DNA of 64,000 nucleotides from Cydia pomonella (lineage: Eukaryota > Arthropoda > Insecta > Lepidoptera > Tortricidae): assembly GCF_033807575.1 (NCBI RefSeq), contig NC_084711.1, positions 12,648,001-12,712,000 on the forward strand, given 5' to 3'. Position 1 is the first letter of the stretch. Each line of letters opens with the position of its first letter. A program made the position numbers and the translations under genes. Positions 44,336 to 57,065 of the stretch are shown here, piece after piece. The notes beneath the pieces were generated by a model that was given only the letters and a program-made list of their open reading frames with translations, did not search any database and was not told the origin of the DNA.

Positions 44336-45877
44336 ACATAATATTATATTATATTCTATGTCCAATATTTATTATTTATTTGCTGATGAGTGGAAGTGGG
44401 CTTGAAACTTAATTTATTGTTTCTGCCTTGATATTTTGCGTTACTAATTTGACATACTGCAGTGCACTCCTAAAGTCAATAAAGATAATATAGATATAAC
44501 TTTTAGAAAAAAGCTTTGAGCCACTAAAAGTGAGCTTAAAACGATTATGCGGTTGCGGTGTAAAAATTTTAATTAAGTAAGTAACCTAAAAAAAAATATT
44601 GACTTTAATAATCGTTGTTCCTTAATTGTCATACAAAAATAAATATCATTTTTAGTCACTATTTTGCCCTTCACAATCACAAACTTCACTTCACAATAAA
44701 ACATTGTACAATTTAGCGCGTTAATAACATACCTATTCAAAACGCATCCCTCACTATAATACCTATATGCCTAAAATGGAACTATGCACTAAAGTAAAAA
44801 CTCGCTTTAAATTTGCAGCCTGCGTGTAAGATTTAAATAAATAGATATTAAAAATTGAACAATCTTAAATCCACCTAAGCCTATGTACATATGCGCAATA
44901 ATAATTACCGGTTATATTATAATTTCTAGTACATATGTTGTGTGTGGGTTATTATCCTACCGATGCATTTCTGTGAATAATCCCATGGAAAACAATGTTC
45001 TCTTCGCTGCTGACTAACAGAGAATTTGCGTTGTCAGTGTTACGGGTAAAGTTGAATCAAAATAACGCATATGTACTTAGGTATGTTTCCAATGTGTAAG
45101 TGCAACAAAAGACTAAAGGTATCATTGTTCTATATTAGATATTTAACGCTGCATTTAAAAATTGAATTTGTACTATACGATCTGACGCTTACGATAGAAC
45201 TGATCTGATCTGATAATGCAGACAGGAGGTGACCATGGGAACTCTGTGATAAAACAACGCAAATTAATTGTGTTTGGTAAATAATTGGGAAGAAAAAAGC
45301 GATAAAAGCTTGTACGGTCAAAAAAGTGCCAAAAATATGTATACACGACTTTATTGCATATTTTTGGCTCATTTTTCGTATCGATATTTTCAGCCGTGAC
45401 TTTACCAAAAATTTTATTTTTCCAAAAACTTATTTTTTTTACTTAGTTATTATGCTGTCCTATCACGCCCACACGTCGCCCGCATGCTCGTACCGCCAGT
45501 CGGGAGTTAGGACCCATTCATTTTTCGCGCTCGTACGGGATTACACTGATAAATCCTTAACTTATCTAAGCTTAAAAATCGATACTAAACACGTCATTTA
45601 ATATTCAAATATTTAAGAATAAAGTTAAGTATAGGTATCAACCCGTACTTCAGATGAACACGTTGACAGCCGTCGCTTGATACGATTATATCGGTACCCA
45701 GTATTCGCACTTCAAATTATTTCAGAGAAATCAATGTCCTATCTGCCTGGTCATCTTGATGAATGACTAAATATGTTAAGGCGATGGAAAAGTTAATTGA
45801 TTTGTATAATTATATAACGCATACTTATACGCATACTCGTATGTATACACGACTTTGTTGATCTTATCTTACTTTAG
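44336..45877. other. AT-rich intergenic DNA
   Basis: No gene or clear repeat recognised. Confidence 0.4.
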
Positions 45878-46110
45878 CTGTGCGGTTTAAGAGGAATTTC
45901 CTCCCGCGAACTCTTCGGCTGTGGAATGAGCTTCCTGCCGAGGTTTTCCCGAGGGGCTACAGTATGGGGTTCTTCAAAAAAGGAGTGTACAGGTTTTTAA
46001 AGGGTCGGCAACGCGCATGTGATACATCTGGTGTTGCAGGCGTCAATAGGCTACGGTGTCTGCTTACCATCAGGCGGACCGTATGCTTGTTTGCCATCGT
46101 CGTGGTATAA
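45878..46110 (+). pseudogene. C-terminal fragment of a LINE ORF2 plus 3' end
   Basis: The frame reads FLPRTLRLWNELPAEVFPRG, a FKKGVYRFLKGRQRA block and then a diverged end. RT.RLWN.LP..VFP..Y....FK..VY.FL is a conserved tail of jockey/CR1-like reverse transcriptase polyproteins. The downstream GTTGCAGGCGTCAATAGGC and TTACCATCAGGCGG words match the fragment at 20285-20400. The upstream part of the element is missing (5' truncation). Confidence 0.8.
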
Positions 46111-48795
46111 AAAATAAATGGTTTGAATTACTTCATTAATACAATTGTGAAAAATAGAAAATTCGCAACAAGTACCTACAAATTAAATCACGACTGAAGG
46201 GAGTGTTTTAAATCTACACGAGTTGTGATTTACCTATTCGCACGTGTATTCTTTCAATTTGAAATTACTTACTCGTATTTTATTGAGTTATTTATTTTGT
46301 ACCTCTTGTAACATTCTTTCAATAAATTAGAAACACAAAAGCTTGTTAAAAATAAACTTTGTAAACTCCTCATAAAAAAACATCTCATGTTATAAATTTC
46401 TGAGAAGGAATCTGTTAGTTTAGACAGCTTGTAAATTGTCTGCTGAAATATTGTCTTGATTCTTAATCGCTTCATTTTAAAAGTGTTATTTTAATGACTC
46501 TAATTCTGTAAATATCCATCGTGAGACGGTCATTGCGCCCGTTTGTCGAATTGTCACGTTTGGCTCCACAGAGAATAAATTAACCGCCGACAAAATAATC
46601 GGGAAAATAAATGGTCGTGAGTTGAACTTAAATGCAGGTCGGCGACCGAGGAAAATAACACCACTCTCGTGTTGCGCGGAAATATGAGAAATTGGGAGCT
46701 CGATGCAATACATTAAATACATACCGTGAAAGTATGTCGCAAGTGCAGCGCCACTCGCTGAAGCCTACTTATCCACAACGTTGACGATCAACATTTGCAT
46801 TTTTCTATCATTATTGAGAACTTACTCCGGTTTTGGATGTATTCATAATATACTTGTATCATTCCATTATACTCAAAACCAAAACCTAATTTACCTGCAT
46901 ATTTTATAATTTCACTGTCCATGGATATTAGAGATATATTTTCATTGAGAGAAATCTATACAATTATAATTTGGGAGATTTCTTAATAAGGTATATATGT
47001 ATGTGCCTGTGCTGAAGCGAAGCATGAAGACGGCTCGCGGCGCGTGGCTCACGGCCCACTGCCCTGGCCTACATAGCAGATGATTGTATGTAGATTTTTT
47101 AAGTCATAAGTCAGTCGAGCCACGAATGCGTTGACAGTATCCGTCCGTTTTCTCCGGCGATTATACGAAGGTACCAAGTACGCCCTCGTGCAGAGAAATT
47201 GAGGCGATATCGCTCGCAATACGACCACATGTGGTGCGCCCTAGTAACCAACAGATGGCTACTCAATTGAATAGGTACTATCTTTAATCCTACTTAATCC
47301 ACTTTTTCATTCCTATTCCTAATTATGTACTATCCTCATAAACATTAGGAACTTAATATTTAAGACACCAACGTGAAAGTAAGTCGCTCTAAAAGTTTAA
47401 TTGTAATAAGTTGTGCATACTATGTGCATACTCCATCAATCCAATTTGTTTATTTTCTATACAAGTAAGTTGACTTGAGCAAGATACTTTCTAATTAATA
47501 TGTTTACTCATTTACCAAAAGGAACATTGGCAGCTACGGTAATAACTTTTTATGTAGTTTTGTTTTGGTATATTTATACAGGAATCTTTAATGTGGTAGG
47601 TACCTGCTTACCTATAAAAGTCAACAATTAATGGCTTACGAAAAGAAATATAACTTATGATTAGAAATTTTAATTGAACTTGATAGCTTACTAAACAATT
47701 TACTACGAGTAGTACTAAACGATACACGTAATTAGCGAAAAAACAACTATTAAATTCAAAAGCCGATCAATATTCTATTTATTATTTAAATACTAGCGTT
47801 ACGTAGATAGAATACCTATAAAACTCTCTGAAGGAAAAGATGGCTCGCGTGAGGCAATACATTTTCCCGGGACCTACAGTTAATAAATTAATTCACTTCG
47901 TATCCTACCAAAAATGGACGGCAAAGTCGACTTTCACGGCTAAAAAATAGGTCAAAGTGCGTAGTTTATGGTCAATCATATATTAAAATTGTAAAAACTT
48001 TGCAGTCTTGATTTCAGGACTTATTCCATTATTTGTAGAGTTCCAAACTTTAAAAAAAGTTGAAATGGCCATATCAAATGAAGGCACAGATCATGATCAG
48101 TACTTATTATTATAATGTTGGTACCGCGACTATATAACTGTCTCAAATAGGTTGGCGTATTTTCGGCAGTAAAATATACTTCTATTTTTAATATAAAAAA
48201 TAAAAAGGTTTTTAATTTGTTCTCTGTAAATATATACGTAAGAACGTTGCTTCTGTACGTTGCTTGCGTTAAATATTTCTATTATGTTTATATTTCTTGC
48301 ACCATTTCTGAGAAAAGTACTATGTATGACTCGGCTGGAAGGCTACTTGCTGGTTTTAGATTCAATTCTTACTCCCAAGGTCGTCCGTTTAAAACAAATT
48401 CCCAGCCAGGAAGTAGCTACTTCCGAGCCTCAACAATAATGTACTATTTTCGTGGATCTTATAAACTTTTTCAATGCAAACATTCTTCACCTGACTAACA
48501 CTCCCTGACCTCTCACAAAACCTCATTATTCCTTATATCCAACCCTCTAAACGCCACTGTAAAAATCTTAACATTCTTTTTGGCTGTGTCTTCACTATAA
48601 TAGCTAAAAGTATCTTACTCGTTTTACGTAGGAATCGCAACGGAAAATCAAATGAAAACAAAATAAATATATATTCTATATTTTTTTAAGTTGTAGAATG
48701 ATGTCCGGCCTGTGATTACATTAAATATTGCTGAAAACCACAATATTATCTACTCGTATTATGACACGTAACCAGCAAGTACGTACCTATGTACA
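46111..48795. other. Intergenic DNA, no gene recognised
   Basis: AT-rich. A somewhat GC-richer passage at 46990-47270 ends near an ACCAACAGATGGC word. No protein or defined repeat seen. Confidence 0.4.
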
Positions 48796-50430
48796 TATTA
48801 GTTTTCTCGAGAGCGCTAAGGATTCGGGTCCTTTCTCTCGCAAGTCTCATCTCGATGAACACGCGCTGCCTAAGATTTCTCTCGCATACCTGTATTGAAA
48901 TAAATAAAATATCATATTCCGATTTGTTTATTTTTAGGCCACCATAAGATCGTGAAAACTTCTCTGGAGATATTTCCGTGTTTTTTTTTTTACTACCCGT
49001 AATTTCAAAGGTGCTTTCCTGGGCTGAAATTAACTAGTTTTCTCAAAGACCAGTACCCCTAGTGTAAATAAATTCGATTTCCAAACGTGACGTACGCGTT
49101 TGCGTTTAGTCTCATTTTGTATTGGATTTCGAAAGAGCGCGCCAAGCGGGACGTTTTGGAACCTCAAAATCCTATACAAAATGAGACTTAACGCAAACGC
49201 GTTAGTCACGTTATGATGTCGATCACAGTTACACTAGGGGTACAGTATTCTAATTAACTCCATTTCCGAGATAATTAATAATTTAATTTATTTTTATCTT
49301 ATAAGGCCCCTAGGAGCGTGTACACTTGCCTTAGGCTTTTCAATCATTTGGTTGAGTTACAGGTAGTGCACGTGTTACAAAAACACTAATTCCAACATTT
49401 AATTACTTGTTATAAAAATATACTTTCAATAAACATTGTTTTTATTATGTGTGCCATTTAGTTTCCTTAAACGAACTTTCAGTAAAACACGGTGTAGATT
49501 TAGACACGTGGCGCGATCATATTTCTATTGATTATTTTCAGATTCTTTGCTCGTGAAAATGTTCCCGAAAATAGGAATATTGGATGTGATACTTAGATAT
49601 GTACATCGATTTATCGATTAGAGAGGTCATGTTAGGATTAGAGTCCTTTCTCCAGCGAGTCTCAGCTGAGCTTGTGCGATGGATTGGTCTTCCTTCCTCA
49701 AAAGTCAATTTGGCTGTACCTGCGTGGCCTAAGATTTCACTCTTCTTACTCGTATATTGAGTCAATAAAATATCACTTTGGAAATAGGATAACTATGTAA
49801 GATATACTTACATAACAAGAGCCTAAAAAATTAAATAGGTATCCGTAAATATCATTCGGTCATAAGCGCTCGCAGCTGGCGCGTAGGATTCGGGTCCTGT
49901 CTCTCTTGATCTCGTCTGGCTGTACCCGCGTTGCCTAAGATTTCACTCACGTTCCTATCGTCTACCCATTTCGTCAATAGAATATGATATTCAGGCATAG
50001 GATGACTAGGTAAGATTAACATAACAATGAATACCTAAACCATACATACCATATTCATACTTTTTAACATTATATAATATCTGTTTTGTACGGAGATAGC
50101 TTGAATTTCTTTGGAAGGACATAGGATAGATTTTATCCCAGAAATTATCCCTCAAAGAGGTGAAAAGGGGATAAAAACTACAGAAAATGGGAATGGAAGT
50201 GGTACATCGAAATAGCGTAGAGCAAGGTCACGGGCAGAATACGATAAATGCTCATTATCGTCATTAAATAATTAGGTCATGGTCGCGCAGGATTTGGGGT
50301 ATTTCTCTCTTGGTCTCATCTGGCTGCACCCGTGCTTCCTAAGATTTCACTTATCTTCCCATCATCTAAAGACAATTACTCAAATAAACAAAATATCACA
50401 TTTGGGAATAGTTTAGGTAAGATACATATA
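48796..50430 (+). repeat. Cluster of four diverged direct copies of an unnamed repeat
   Basis: Copies at about 48800-48970, 49621-49800, 49858-50020 and 50271-50430 share the same order: AGGATTCGGGTCCTTTCTCTC, then TCTCATCTGGCTGTACCCGCG-like, GCCTAAGATTTCACTC, and an AT-rich tail with GTCAATAAAATATCAC and a GGATGACTAGGTAAGAT-like end. Three copies begin after a GGTCAT word. The cluster is interrupted by other DNA, including the MITE at 49053-49242. An inverted outlier lies at 36235-36360. Confidence 0.7.
49053..49242. mobile_element. MITE, GTACCCCTAGTGTAAAT family, copy 1
   Basis: GTACCCCTAGTGTAAATAAA and TTACACTAGGGGTAC are inverted ends, with CAGTA-like flanks consistent with a TA target. 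The inner arms carry ACGCGTTTGCGTTTAGTCTC and its near-complement. Copies 2 and 3 lie at 63645 and 63879. Confidence 0.8.
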
Positions 50431-51027
50431 CGGCGTTTTTTTTTTTTTAACTCCGTTAACTTTAGGGTATTAGCTACGTACATTTAAAGAAACTGAATAG
50501 CATAACTAACTTTTTTTTTTCATAAAAAAGTAATTAATAGCGTTGTTCTACCACGAAATTATATTTAAATCCATCAATATCGATCGTCAGAGATAGTACT
50601 TGCGTTTAGTAGCAAATGTATAAACTCATACTAAACACTAATCAATATGTAAACATCAGGCCCTAAGGCAAGTAAGTGTACGCGCTCGTAGGGGCCTTAT
50701 CAGATAAAAATAAATCATTGACTATCTCCAAAATGAAGTTAATTAGCATACCGGAATCTTCGAAAGAATTACTTAATTTAAGCTCAGAATACAATATATA
50801 CCTATGTATCTGGCACGACCGACGTGCGAAACTTGCAACGGAAGGTGAATGCGCGGATTTCAATATTTTAGGTACCTCAATATCTTAGAAAGTATACGTC
50901 TGTTTAAAATTTTGCTAAACAAATCGCTCGGTCATAGGTACAATTAACTTTAATAAATAGGTAAAAGTATGCAACTTTTACATGGGAAGAAAATTAGACA
51001 ACTACCCACTTTTAGCTATCGAGCTAA
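50431..51027. other. AT-rich intergenic DNA
   Basis: No gene or repeat recognised. Confidence 0.4.
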
Positions 51028-51165
51028 ATAATAATAAATATTATAGAACATTATTACACAAATTGACAAAGTCCCACAGTAAGCTCTATAAGGCTTGTGT
51101 TGAGCGTACTTAGACAACGATACATATAATATATAAATATTTATAAATACTTAAATATAGGTAAC
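51028..51165 (-). mobile_element. 3' half of the GGCCTAGTGGG-family SINE/partner LINE
   Basis: ACACAAATTGACAAAGTCCC, ACAGTAAGCTCTATAAGGC and TTGTGTTGAGCG match, in reverse, the 3' part of the SINEs at 44101 and 62788. No tRNA-like head, so it could derive from the partner LINE. Confidence 0.65.
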
Positions 51166-51399
51166 TGGACTGCGTCCTTGATAGTTATTGGGTAAAAAAT
51201 ACTCATAATTATTTTAATGAAACACAAACAACATATTTACTCATATGTTGGTGTCAAGTACTTATTTAAACCAGATATACATAGTTACTTTGATTACTAA
51301 ATCTAGGTACATTTCTCATGAAGCAGTTGCATTTACACAGTAAGTATCCATTTTCTGATTAAATCAACTGAATATGTATATATTTTTAAGAAATAAAAA

Positions 51400-52320
51400 A
51401 CCGACTTCAATGAGGGAGACCGGGTGAAAGAAATATGATTGTTGATTTTGGGTTTCATACAATGAAATTAAAAAGGCTGCCACCTACGCCTAATTATGCA
51501 AAAAAGGCGGTAAAATGTTTTTTTTTGTCACTGCACCCACCTTGACACATTTCATATTTGCCCTATGGTTGACTGGTAAGATACCCGCAATAGGGTATTC
51601 CACTGTATTTAAAATAAAATATTTCACACCATGCATGAAATAAAGCACCAGATAATTATTCTAAAAACATAGATAGCAGTTATTTTTAAACACAAGTTCT
51701 ATATAATTAATAGGATAGAAATATAAAAAGTAGGTGAGTTGACCGTGACGTCATTGTGTAATGTTTCATATGAATTTGTTCATATGCTTGATTTGTTGAT
51801 GAAAATACTAAGATCACTATATACATGTCTTTAACATTTGAGGAGTTACCTCGATTCCTCATGAACCCCATCGTCTGAACTCGAACTTGACAAAATTTGT
51901 CTTGAAAATATAATTTGCTTAACAAACACAGCGAAGAGGAGAAATCGTCAAACGTGAACTATGCGTCGTTGAAGAGTTCCATTCTATTCATCATTAGCAG
52001 TTCCATTGCATCAAATGTCACTTGTTTAAATGTAAATGTTTGATTTGTTGATGAAAATACAAAAATCACTATATTTATGCCCTTAACATTTGAGGAGTTT
52101 CCTCGATTCCTCATAGATTCTACCATCAGATCTCGAGCTTGACAAAAAAATCTTTAAACCTAATTTGCCTAACAAACATAACGAAGACGACAAATCGTCA
52201 AGCGGGAACTATGCGTCGTTGAAGAGTTCCATTCTGATCAGCATCAGGAGTTCCACTTCATCAAATGTCACTTTTTAAAATGTAAATGCTTGATTTGTTG
52301 ATGAAAATACAAAAATCATG
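51400..52320. repeat. Repeat with a tandemly duplicated 250-bp module
   Basis: Starts near AAAAAACCGACTTCAATG. A module of about 250 bp (TTGATTTGTTGATGAAAATAC, CATTTGAGGAGTTACCTCGA, AACTATGCGTCGTTGAAGAG) occurs at about 51786-52036 and 52037-52286, and begins a third time at 52287. A related single module lies at 56690-57065, ending AAGTCGGTTAAAAA. A non-coding interspersed element; class unknown. Confidence 0.7.
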
Positions 52321-53930
52321 TCAATCAAAACTGAGCTCCAAGAATGTTGGACACATTTGCGCAATTTGTGACCTTTTTTGGCGCGAGATAAACTAGGGAA
52401 TGGTAAAACAACATCATCTGGTATTTTAGTATCGGCGCTAACACGGAAGACTATTTCAAGAGTCAGGGTCAGCAGCGTCACCGCCTGCGCCCGCGCCGCG
52501 TCACGCGCCCGTGTCGGGTTTCAGCAACTCGAAGCCGGTCCAACCCCAATTTCAGCCCATGATTGAGGCATTACGAACCAACAACGAGCTGCCGGAAATA
52601 GTTAACTGTAACCAGATCGAATATTTTTGTATGTAGGAGGTACTTATGTGCAAATGTTTTTATTGTTTTTTAATGTAGGTACTCATAAATCAGAAAAAGA
52701 TACAATATTTAAAGTCAGACAAAGTTCCGAGAAATGGGGATTATGTAAAGCTTTACTAGTTATACTTGTGTATGCTAGTTTATCACGAATAAATGCGATG
52801 ATTTCTGATTTCTTTAACAAAACACAACTTTGACTAAGTGGATGCGTATTGATTGTCAACTATTTACAAGCAGTCTAGGTTTCAAGTTAATACATACAAA
52901 ACCGTATAGATGACGCTGTTAACTCTGATTACGAATTTACAACAGACGCGAATTGCATAGTGATTAATAATTTTAAAGCAGCTATTAAAAAGTTACTATC
53001 ATAGGAGTTTATGTTATAATAATTAAATTATATATAACAATATTAGACGGAGCCCGTATCATTCTGAGTTAGATAAACTTTCTGACAACTCACTTCTGAA
53101 TAAAACTTTGTTTACTTAGACTAATGGAAATTACCTAGAACAGTCCTCACATTATGAGGTAAACAATAAGAAGCGATTTTTCCTGAGCAGGAAGTTACAC
53201 TATGGCAATTAATTTTTCCAATGAGCTAACAGTTTACACTGATTACTGATAAATACTTAATCACGTTTAGTCAAAGGACTTGCCTATGTGGATAACGACA
53301 TATGAAATGTATATACAGAGGTGACTTAAAATTCGTAATACTAAGATATATGAAAAGATCCTGGTTTAGTACATGACGAGCAACATAACTATATCCATGT
53401 TAGTTACATTATTAACTAATTTGATAAAATATATATATCTATGTATGAATTAGTAAATTAATATATTAGGGGGTTATAGTTTACCTTATTATTCACTATT
53501 AACTAAGCCATTTATTTTGCATTGTGACTTTGAAGAAACTCTATAGGTACGTTCTTCAGACAATTAACCTTTATAGGCCTAGGTAGGTCGTATAGTAATC
53601 TAAAAGTTACTGCGTAGGTAGGTATTAAAGCAGCCCGCCGACGACCTTCAGATTTTGTAACAGTAGATACCTAGGCGTAACAGAGAAATAGGCATTGATT
53701 TAGGTACATATAAAACGCAGATACCTATATTATGTTGGCAAATGTTCAAAAAGCGACACTGGCCTTTCTCTGTGCTATATTCCGAAAAATATCAGCTTTT
53801 CGTTCAGCTCTCGCCGTTCGTAAAATAAGTCCTCTCATTATTTAACACCATGATGTGGCCCTTTTGTGAAAATATGAATTGCATAATGTGCAGTTGGTGA
53901 TAGTTTTCACAACAATCGTGTGTAACGGTC
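52321..53930. other. AT-rich intergenic DNA with a small GC-rich patch
   Basis: GC-rich patch at 52460-52530 with an unrecognised short open frame (52378-52566). No gene supported. Confidence 0.4.
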
Positions 53931-54033
53931 CGATTCGAACAAAAACGTAACTTTTGACACTGACGTATCCAATCCACATCATACCTTTAGGAATTTTTTG
54001 ACGTACGTTAAAGTTCGAGTCGGGCCGTAGGTC
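53930..54033. mobile_element. MITE, CCCGATTCGAAC family, decayed copy
   Basis: GTCCGATTCGAAC at the left and GTTCGAGTCGGGCC at the right, with the ATCCAATCCA block shared with 55671-55848. Internally deleted. Confidence 0.65.
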
Positions 54034-55670
54034 CGTCCAGCGCTCAATGAGTCAATTTTGTACTTGAGCATAATTTTAGCACACAATTGACATGAACGTC
54101 GGCGCCGGTTTCTTCACTTCTTGTTCGGCCGACTGACCTCAACCCGCAGCCATTGATGCGAAGGCGAACTATAGAGATGGTAATAGACAGGAAGCCCAGT
54201 CAATGCCAGAAGCCCAAGATACTCGCACATTTTTACCTTATTCTTATCTGTCTATTCAGATAAGCCATTTTGCATTACAAAACCATTGTGATTTAAATAT
54301 ACCTACGTATAAGTCGCGAGTAAGGCTGAGATCATCTCCAGACTTTAAAAATGAAACCAAGGTTAATGCTAATATAAATTTGACCTTAGTTTTTTGCTAC
54401 ATTTGGCGTTTTTAGGTAGGTACTTATACTTTACATATTGAATTAATATTAGCAATAAAATAGTATTTATTTATCAATTTCGATTTGCGATACTAACTAA
54501 CAGTTATCTAGCAGGAAACTTTCTTGGTAGTTTCCTGCTATATATTATACTGCGTATAGTTTGGTATTAACCTTTAAGTATTACGAGTAAAAGTCATGGA
54601 GTTACGAGAAGACCTCCGATCACTAAGCACATACATCAATTGTTGTTACAATTTAAACACAACGCTGTTTACTCGTTTATTAAGGTCATCAAAATAAATT
54701 TACAAAATGAATATCAGATTGAGAATATCTGGAAGTAATTTATCAGTGCCGAACAACGGTCATTGGCAGTTGAAAGCCGAGCAGCTGCAGGTGGAGGTGC
54801 ACCTGGCGCAACAGCTTTATTGCCGCACTTTCGCAAATAAGGTCACAGGATCCCCTGCCTACGCGAAATAAATAGCGGCCAGCATTACTTGTCGGTTTTT
54901 ATTGGCTAGCTTGATTGCTAGACCCAAGCGGTGGCAGATATTACTTTTACTATCGGCAGAATATTTTATTCCTTTTTTATGGTGATCCGATGACATATCA
55001 TGCTCACTCGATAATGATAAAAAATTGTCTTTAGGACACCTGTGGGTAGGTCAGGTACCATACATACGCATTATGTAAGAATTTATCTAAGAATTTACAA
55101 CAAAACAAGGGTGACGAATGTTGCTACTTTTGTACTTGGAGTACAAATGTAATATGTTTATTTAACCTCTGTGATAAACTATGCAAAGTCCAGACTCAAA
55201 CGCAGTCTTTGCAAAGACTTTGCCTTAACAACTGACATGTACGAACCCTTTAAAGATTGAAATACCTGAATATTCTAGCCTCGATTAAATTATTCAAACC
55301 GTGTTTGTCTCGTTCTTTCCCTTTGCTTAATTCAGAATTATGTGCATAATGCAAAGCTCACTTCGGCTGGCCTTGTATGCTTGTAGGAAGTGATTGGTTT
55401 TGTTATTTAGATTATGATCCAAGCACTGATTTTCCAGAAAATAATTAAGATATTGTATTTAGTAAGTACTTATAATGATAATTTATTTAATGACAGAAGT
55501 AGTCACCGGATTACCAGTGTAATCTAAAGTATAAAATGACTATAATGAACTTAGAGCAGAATTGTATTAGTCGGTGTACGGAGGAGTCCACCAAACCGGT
55601 CATGGCCAAGCCGGCAATGTTGGATGAAATTCCATTGCCGGCGCGTCTCACTAAAGCGCACGCAACAGAT
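54034..55670. other. AT-rich intergenic DNA
   Basis: I see no gene and no defined repeat. Confidence 0.4.
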
Positions 55671-55848
55671 GGCCCGATTCGAACTTTATGATACGTGAAA
55701 CATTTGCTAAAGACACGATATGGATTAGATATGTCAGTGTCTAAAGTGACGTATCTTCAAACAAAAACGTCACTTTTGACAGTAACATATCCAATCCAAA
55801 TCGTGTCTTTAGAAATTTTTTGACGTATCTAAGTTCGAATCGGGCAGG
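55671..55848. mobile_element. MITE, CCCGATTCGAAC family, complete copy
   Basis: GGCCCGATTCGAACTT and AAGTTCGAATCGGGC bound a palindrome; inner arms contain GACACGATATGGATTAGATA and its near-complement. Length about 178 bp. Confidence 0.85.
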
Positions 55849-56030
55849 CAATGTTTCGTAGCTTAATATTATTACGAACAAAGTACAATATGTATGCGCA
55901 TGTTTGAAAAAAAAAGCATATAATAAAGCGGGTGATATTTTATTTTACCTTTTAGAACTCGTTTGTTTTAAGAGTAAGTAATTTTATTTTTCCATTTTTA
56001 GTTTTAAGAGTCCAGTAAGCTCGGTTCTCC

Positions 56031-56345
56031 ATACAAACGTAGTTGCGCTCTCATTTTAAAACGACTTTGTAGATTGCTCTGAAAAGGTAAGGTAGGTTTT
56101 TTGTTATCTAGTCCTGTAATTAGTTTATGTAGCTTCAGATGCCATAGTTAAAAAATAGAGCGAATTAATTTTTTTCATACAAAACTTGTTTTTGCTTTAT
56201 TTTGTTTGTTTTAGAAACTAGAGCTATATAAACTAATTACAGGACTAGATATACCTCATGTTATTGTATGTGCAAAGTTTCATTACAATCCAACAGGTAG
56301 TTTTAAAATGAGAACGAAACTCCGTTGGTATTGGAAGGTGAAATG
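56031..56345. mobile_element. Palindromic MITE of about 315 bp
   Basis: Outer arms CGCTCTCATTTTAAAAC / GTTTTAAAATGAGAACG and inner arms CTAGTCCTGTAATTAGTTTA / TAAACTAATTACAGGACTAG surround an AT-rich centre near 56170. Confidence 0.75.
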
Positions 56346-56477
56346 ACTCTTAAGTTCTGTAAGACTCCACCCTGTCTGGTCAAACTGTCATGTCACTAAA
56401 CATTTATGCGCTTCAGGTAGGTTTCAAGGTCTGGATCTCAAGCTCAAATATGAATAGTTGGACCTCATGGAATCCGA

Positions 56478-56598
56478 AAATAAATGTCATATACTAAGTA
56501 AAAGTGACTAAGGCCTCCAGTGCCCCAGGCTGGAATCGAACCAGCGTCCTCTGCTATCGCATCATCATTTTTTTTCTTAGTATATGACATTTATTTTA
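56478..56598 (-). mobile_element. Inverted-repeat unit enclosing a tRNA-like T-arm
   Basis: AAATAAATGTCATATACTAAG and its reverse complement (arms 56478-56498 and 56577-56598) enclose about 78 bp. On the minus strand this reads GCAGAGGACGC, then a perfect T-arm GCTGG-TTCGATT-CCAGC, then CTGGGGCAC. The anticodon and D arms are not complete, so it is tRNA-derived and not a working tRNA gene. Confidence 0.6.
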
Positions 56599-56689
56599 AA
56601 TTTATAATTTATATAGTAGTGTTTCTACTTGAAATAAAAATAAATTAAAATATTTTCTCAAAAATAATTTAATTTGTTCTAATACTTCT

Positions 56690-57065
56690 AATAGTACTCA
56701 TGGAATCCTTCATCAGAAGTATCAGAACTAGACCTTAATACAAATGTTCCTTCAGAAGATGCCAAATCGCCAAAAGTGAAATATGCGTTGTTAAATAGTC
56801 CCGTTCTGGTCATCATAGCAGTTCCACTTCAACTGGCACCGACTTGGATAAAAAATGCTTGGTTTTTTGATGAAAATACTAAAATCGCTATAACTATTTA
56901 TTTTATGCCTATAAGATTTGAGGACTTCTCTAGATTCCCATCATTGAAACTGGGATTTGACCAAAACGGGACCAACTTGGAGCTATATATATTCAAAACA
57001 AAAAAAATCGGTCGAATTGCCTTTTTTGCCGAAACACCTTTTTTTAAGTCGGTTAAAAAAGCAAA
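56690..57065 (+). repeat. Single-module relative of the 51.4-52.3 kb repeat
   Basis: Shares TTTGATGAAAATACTAAAAT and GCAGTTCCACTTCAACTGGC-like words and ends AAGTCGGTTAAAAAAG. The open frame across it is not a recognised protein. Confidence 0.6.

Noticed and set aside
48796..50430. CRISPR array
   Set aside because: The direct repeats are long, diverged and irregularly spaced, and the window is from an animal genome.
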